Positions 14,414 to 16,297 of a DNA stretch of 16,297 bases are shown here, piece after piece (positions within the stretch are counted from its first letter, which is position 1; the number at the start of each line of letters is the position of its first letter). The stretch is taken from the NCBI GenBank assembly GCA_035457865.1, contig DATIAR010000020.1:1-16297 (forward strand), in the 5' to 3' direction. Below the pieces are notes generated by a model. It was not told where the DNA came from and ran no database searches. It saw only the letters and a list, made by a program, of their open reading frames with translations. Made by a program: the position numbers and the translations under genes. The DNA comes from UBA8516 sp035457865 (GTDB lineage Archaea > Thermoproteota > Nitrososphaeria > Nitrososphaerales > Nitrosopumilaceae).

Positions 14414-15514
14414 ATGAGTACCAAACGAGATTATTATGAAGTTTTAGGGGTACAAAAGAATGCTTCACAAGATGAAATAAAGGCACAATATAGAAAATTA
14501 GCGTTAAAATTTCATCCTGATCGAAACAAGTCTCATGATGCCGGTGAGCATTTTAAGGAAATTTCAGAGGCTTATGCAATTTTATCTGACGCTGAAAAAC
14601 GAAAGATCTACGATACTCATGGTCATGCTGGTGTTGATGGTAGATACAGTAGCGAAGATATTTTCCGTGGTGCTCGCGTAAACTTTGAAGATATTTTTGG
14701 AGGCTTTGGAGGTGGAGGATTTGAATCAATTTTCGAATCCCTTTTTGGTAAAGGTGGATCTGGAGGTTTTGGAGGGTTTGGAAGAGGACGGGGAGCAGAT
14801 CTTGTGTATGACACTGCAATAACGCTTGAAGATGTTTTAAAAGGAAAACACGAAGAAATTGATATTCAAAAGGACGTGGAATGTGAAAACTGTCAAGGTT
14901 CAGGAGCTGCTCCAGGAACATCAAAGCGAACATGTTCAGTTTGTCATGGTCAAGGTCAAGTAAGAACTACACGAAATATGGGATTTTCAACTTTTGTAAC
15001 GGTTCATCCATGTAACACATGTAAAGGACAAGGCAAAATAGTTGAAAGACCGTGTAATCAATGTAAAGGTAGAGGCAAAGTAAAAGGAAAGAAACATCTC
15101 TCATTTGATATTCCACCTGGTGTTGATAATGGCGAATACACGATAAGAGGAGAAGGTGAATCAATAGATGATGGGCCAAGTGGAGATCTCATAGTTAGAA
15201 TACATGTAAAACCACATGATAAATTCAAAAGAGATGGACCAGACATATTCTATGATGCAAATATATCCATGATTGATGCAGCACTTGGGAAAACAATTGT
15301 TATACATACTTTGGAAGGAACAGAAAAAATTACCGTGGAACAAGGTACACAGCCAAATTCAATTATAAAATTGAAAGGAAAAGGAGTTCCAAATGCTGGT
15401 GGTAGAGGACGTGGAGATCAATACGTAAGACTTGTCATAAATATTCCCACCAAACTTGATAAACACCAGAAAAAGATCTTAGAAGAACTTCGGGATACTC
15501 TTGATAAAAATTGA
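14414..15514 (+). CDS. dnaJ: Chaperone DnaJ (Hsp40, type I)
   Basis: DnaJ delivers substrates to DnaK and stimulates its ATPase. The 366-residue protein has all type I parts in order: a J domain (1-70) with HPD at 34-36; a Gly/Phe-rich linker (about 91-128); four CxxCxGxG zinc repeats at 157-164 (CENCQGSG), 174-181 (CSVCHGQG), 200-207 (CNTCKGQG) and 214-221 (CNQCKGRG); and C-terminal substrate-binding beta domains with 'IPPGVDNGEYTIRGEG' and 'IIKLKGKGVPNAGGRGRGDQ'. All eight zinc-ligand cysteines are present. The start is ATG 14414, supported by the TATA-like box at 14382-14390. Its stop overlaps the start of the HAD gene (TTGA). A second J-domain gene is at the left edge of the window. Confidence 0.98.
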   Translation: MSTKRDYYEVLGVQKNASQDEIKAQYRKLALKFHPDRNKSHDAGEHFKEISEAYAILSDAEKRKIYDTHGHAGVDGRYSSEDIFRGARVNFEDIFGGFGGGGFESIFESLFGKGGSGGFGGFGRGRGADLVYDTAITLEDVLKGKHEEIDIQKDVECENCQGSGAAPGTSKRTCSVCHGQGQVRTTRNMGFSTFVTVHPCNTCKGQGKIVERPCNQCKGRGKVKGKKHLSFDIPPGVDNGEYTIRGEGESIDDGPSGDLIVRIHVKPHDKFKRDGPDIFYDANISMIDAALGKTIVIHTLEGTEKITVEQGTQPNSIIKLKGKGVPNAGGRGRGDQYVRLVINIPTKLDKHQKKILEELRDTLDKN

Positions 15515-16077
15515 CTTCTAAAAAATTAAAAATAGGTCTTGATGTTGATGGTGTTTTAGCAGATGTTATTCATACTTGGCTTGATTATAATAATAAAATA
15601 AGGAAAACAATTTCAAAAGAAGAAATTTCTGAATGGGATTTTTGGGAAAGACATCAATTAGACAAGTATGATTTTTACAAAGAACTTTCTTTATGCTGGC
15701 AAACATGGTACAAAATACCGTCCACAGAAGTGAATCTTTCTACAACGACATCTGCTCTTTCAGACATTAGTGAAGTAGATATTGTTACAGCAAGAGAAGA
15801 ATCTACACATACATATGTTAAAAGCTGGCTTTCATCTCAAAAGATTACTTACAAAAACTATGTAGGAGTATTGGAAGGTCTAGAAAAAACAAAACTTGAC
15901 TATGATATTTTTATTGATGACTCACCAATAAACGCCAAAAGTATGCTTGATGCTGGTAAATCTGTGATACTTTACACTCAACCATGGAATCTAAAATTTG
16001 ATGATCCAAGAGCAAAAAGAATTTTTCAATTAAAAGACGCAATTCCTCTAATAAAGACACTTATTCAGGAAACCTAA
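15511..16077 (+). CDS. HAD-superfamily 5'(3')-nucleotidase-like phosphatase
   Basis: This is a 188-residue HAD-fold phosphohydrolase. Motif I is DVDGVLAD at residues 11-18, with nucleophile D11 and acid/base D13. Motif II is probably T93 in IVTARE. A lysine at 126 or 128 is the motif III candidate, followed by motif IV DIFIDDSP with D136 and D137. This arrangement, with a small helical cap between motif I and II, resembles the 5'(3')-deoxyribonucleotidase (NT5C) group, so dephosphorylation of nucleoside monophosphates is the likely role; other small phosphate esters are possible. TTG 15511 overlaps the dnaJ stop (TTGA), which suggests translational coupling; TGAT at 15502-15505 may serve as its ribosome site. 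It is followed by tRNA-Leu after 10 bases. Confidence 0.82.
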   Translation: MTSKKLKIGLDVDGVLADVIHTWLDYNNKIRKTISKEEISEWDFWERHQLDKYDFYKELSLCWQTWYKIPSTEVNLSTTTSALSDISEVDIVTAREESTHTYVKSWLSSQKITYKNYVGVLEGLEKTKLDYDIFIDDSPINAKSMLDAGKSVILYTQPWNLKFDDPRAKRIFQLKDAIPLIKTLIQET

Positions 16078-16087
16078 TTTTTCCGTT

Positions 16088-16172
16088 GCGGGGGTCGCCT
16101 AGCCTGGTCAACGGCGTAAGGCTCAGAACCTTATCTCTTAGGAGTTCGTGGGTTCGAATCCCACCTCCCGCA
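16088..16172 (+). tRNA. tRNA-Leu (anticodon CAG)
   Basis: This 85-nt type II tRNA has acceptor stem GCGGGGG/CTCCCGC (one G-U pair), a D-arm with GG in TAGCCTGGTCAA, anticodon stem TAAGG/CCTTA with loop CTCAGAA (anticodon CAG, reading CTG), a long variable arm TCTCTTAGGAGTTC as expected for leucine, and T-arm GTGGG-TTCGAAT-CCCAC. The discriminator A is at 16172 and CCA is not encoded. No intron is present. It starts only 10 bases after the HAD stop, so its promoter must lie inside that coding region (CTAATAAAG near 16048-16056 is a candidate) or it is cleaved from a longer transcript. Confidence 0.96.
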
Positions 16173-16207
16173 TATTTGTAAATAAATTTGTGAATAATCT
16201 AGGCAAA

Positions 16208-16216
16208 CCTTAAACC
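16208..16216 (+). promoter_or_regulatory. TATA-like box for the gene at the right edge
   Basis: CTTAAACCA is centred about 26 bases before GTG 16238 and fits a leaderless promoter. Confidence 0.4.
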
Positions 16217-16237
16217 ATAGTAATTAGTAGAGTTCCT

Positions 16238-16297
16238 GTGAAAGTCAAAAAAGTAACTGGCAGAGGTACTTCGATTCGCGAAGAAGAAGATAAACCT
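16238..16297 (+). CDS. Start of an unidentified gene, cut by window edge
   Basis: GTG at 16238 opens a frame of 20 codons to the window end without a stop. The visible residues include a basic start KVKKVTGRG, then TSIREEEDKP with an acidic run. This is too short to assign a family. The start is supported by the TATA-like box about 26 bases upstream and by the lack of any other gene in the stretch after tRNA-Leu. The GTG choice is not certain. Confidence 0.5.
   Translation, partial: MKVKKVTGRGTSIREEEDKP

Noticed and set aside
14553..14933. 126-codon frame antisense to dnaJ
   Set aside because: The frame mirrors the Gly/Phe and zinc-finger region, giving repeated His, Gln and Leu; no promoter or start context was seen.
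1..16297. Mobile elements, CRISPR arrays, integrase or attachment sites
   Set aside because: No transposase, integrase, phage gene or regularly spaced repeat was found. The two tRNAs have no flanking integrase or duplicated 3' end.

Overview
The window looks like part of a chromosome from an ammonia-oxidising archaeon of the Nitrososphaeria (Thaumarchaeota). The DNA is AT-rich and genes are densely packed on both strands. An archaeal information-processing set (Sm-like protein, RadB-like ATPase, Lhr-type helicase, multi-OB-fold RPA, DUF354 protein, tRNAs without encoded CCA, one tRNA with an intron) sits beside bacterial-type metK and grpE-dnaK-dnaJ genes. Many genes have an AT-rich box about 25-30 bases before the start codon, as expected for leaderless archaeal mRNAs. 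Six genes begin with TTG. The group assignment is inferred from this gene mix; no ammonia-oxidation gene is present.

Layout. Positions 1-116 (minus) hold the first 38 codons of a J-domain protein cut by the window edge. It is divergent from an SDR-type NAD(P)-binding protein (172-1050, plus). The 3' end of that gene overlaps S-adenosylmethionine synthetase (1027-2184, minus), which lies just downstream of an Sm/Lsm gene (2202-2444, minus). Next is a DNA/RNA-repair block: a RadB-like ATPase (2549-3205), a 39-residue membrane protein (3237-3356), a large Lhr-type helicase whose open frame has no ATG, GTG or TTG before its ATPase motifs (about 3349-6066), and, convergent with it, an RPA-like single-strand-binding protein (6063-7460, minus).

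Positions 7535-9221 encode an ABC-2 exporter (ATPase plus permease), followed by a 78-residue two-helix membrane protein (9264-9500). A tRNA-Gln(UUG) on the minus strand (9515-9604) is interrupted by a 17-nt intron in its D-arm. A DUF354 glycosyltransferase-like gene (9707-10735, minus) is divergent from a diverged nucleotide-sugar-dehydrogenase-like protein (10801-11940, plus).

The right third is the Hsp70 chaperone cluster grpE-dnaK-dnaJ (11974-15514). It is followed, with a 4-base overlap, by a HAD-family 5'(3')-nucleotidase-like gene (15511-16077). A tRNA-Leu(CAG) starts 10 bases later (16088-16172). A new gene begins with GTG at 16238 and runs off the window.

No stretch over 300 bases lacks a gene. 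I saw no insertion sequence, CRISPR array, integrase or phage gene. The most noteworthy points are the D-arm tRNA intron and its competing folds, the missing helicase start together with the overlapping small membrane ORF, and a perfect 9-bp inverted repeat around a TATA-like box upstream of lsm-metK.
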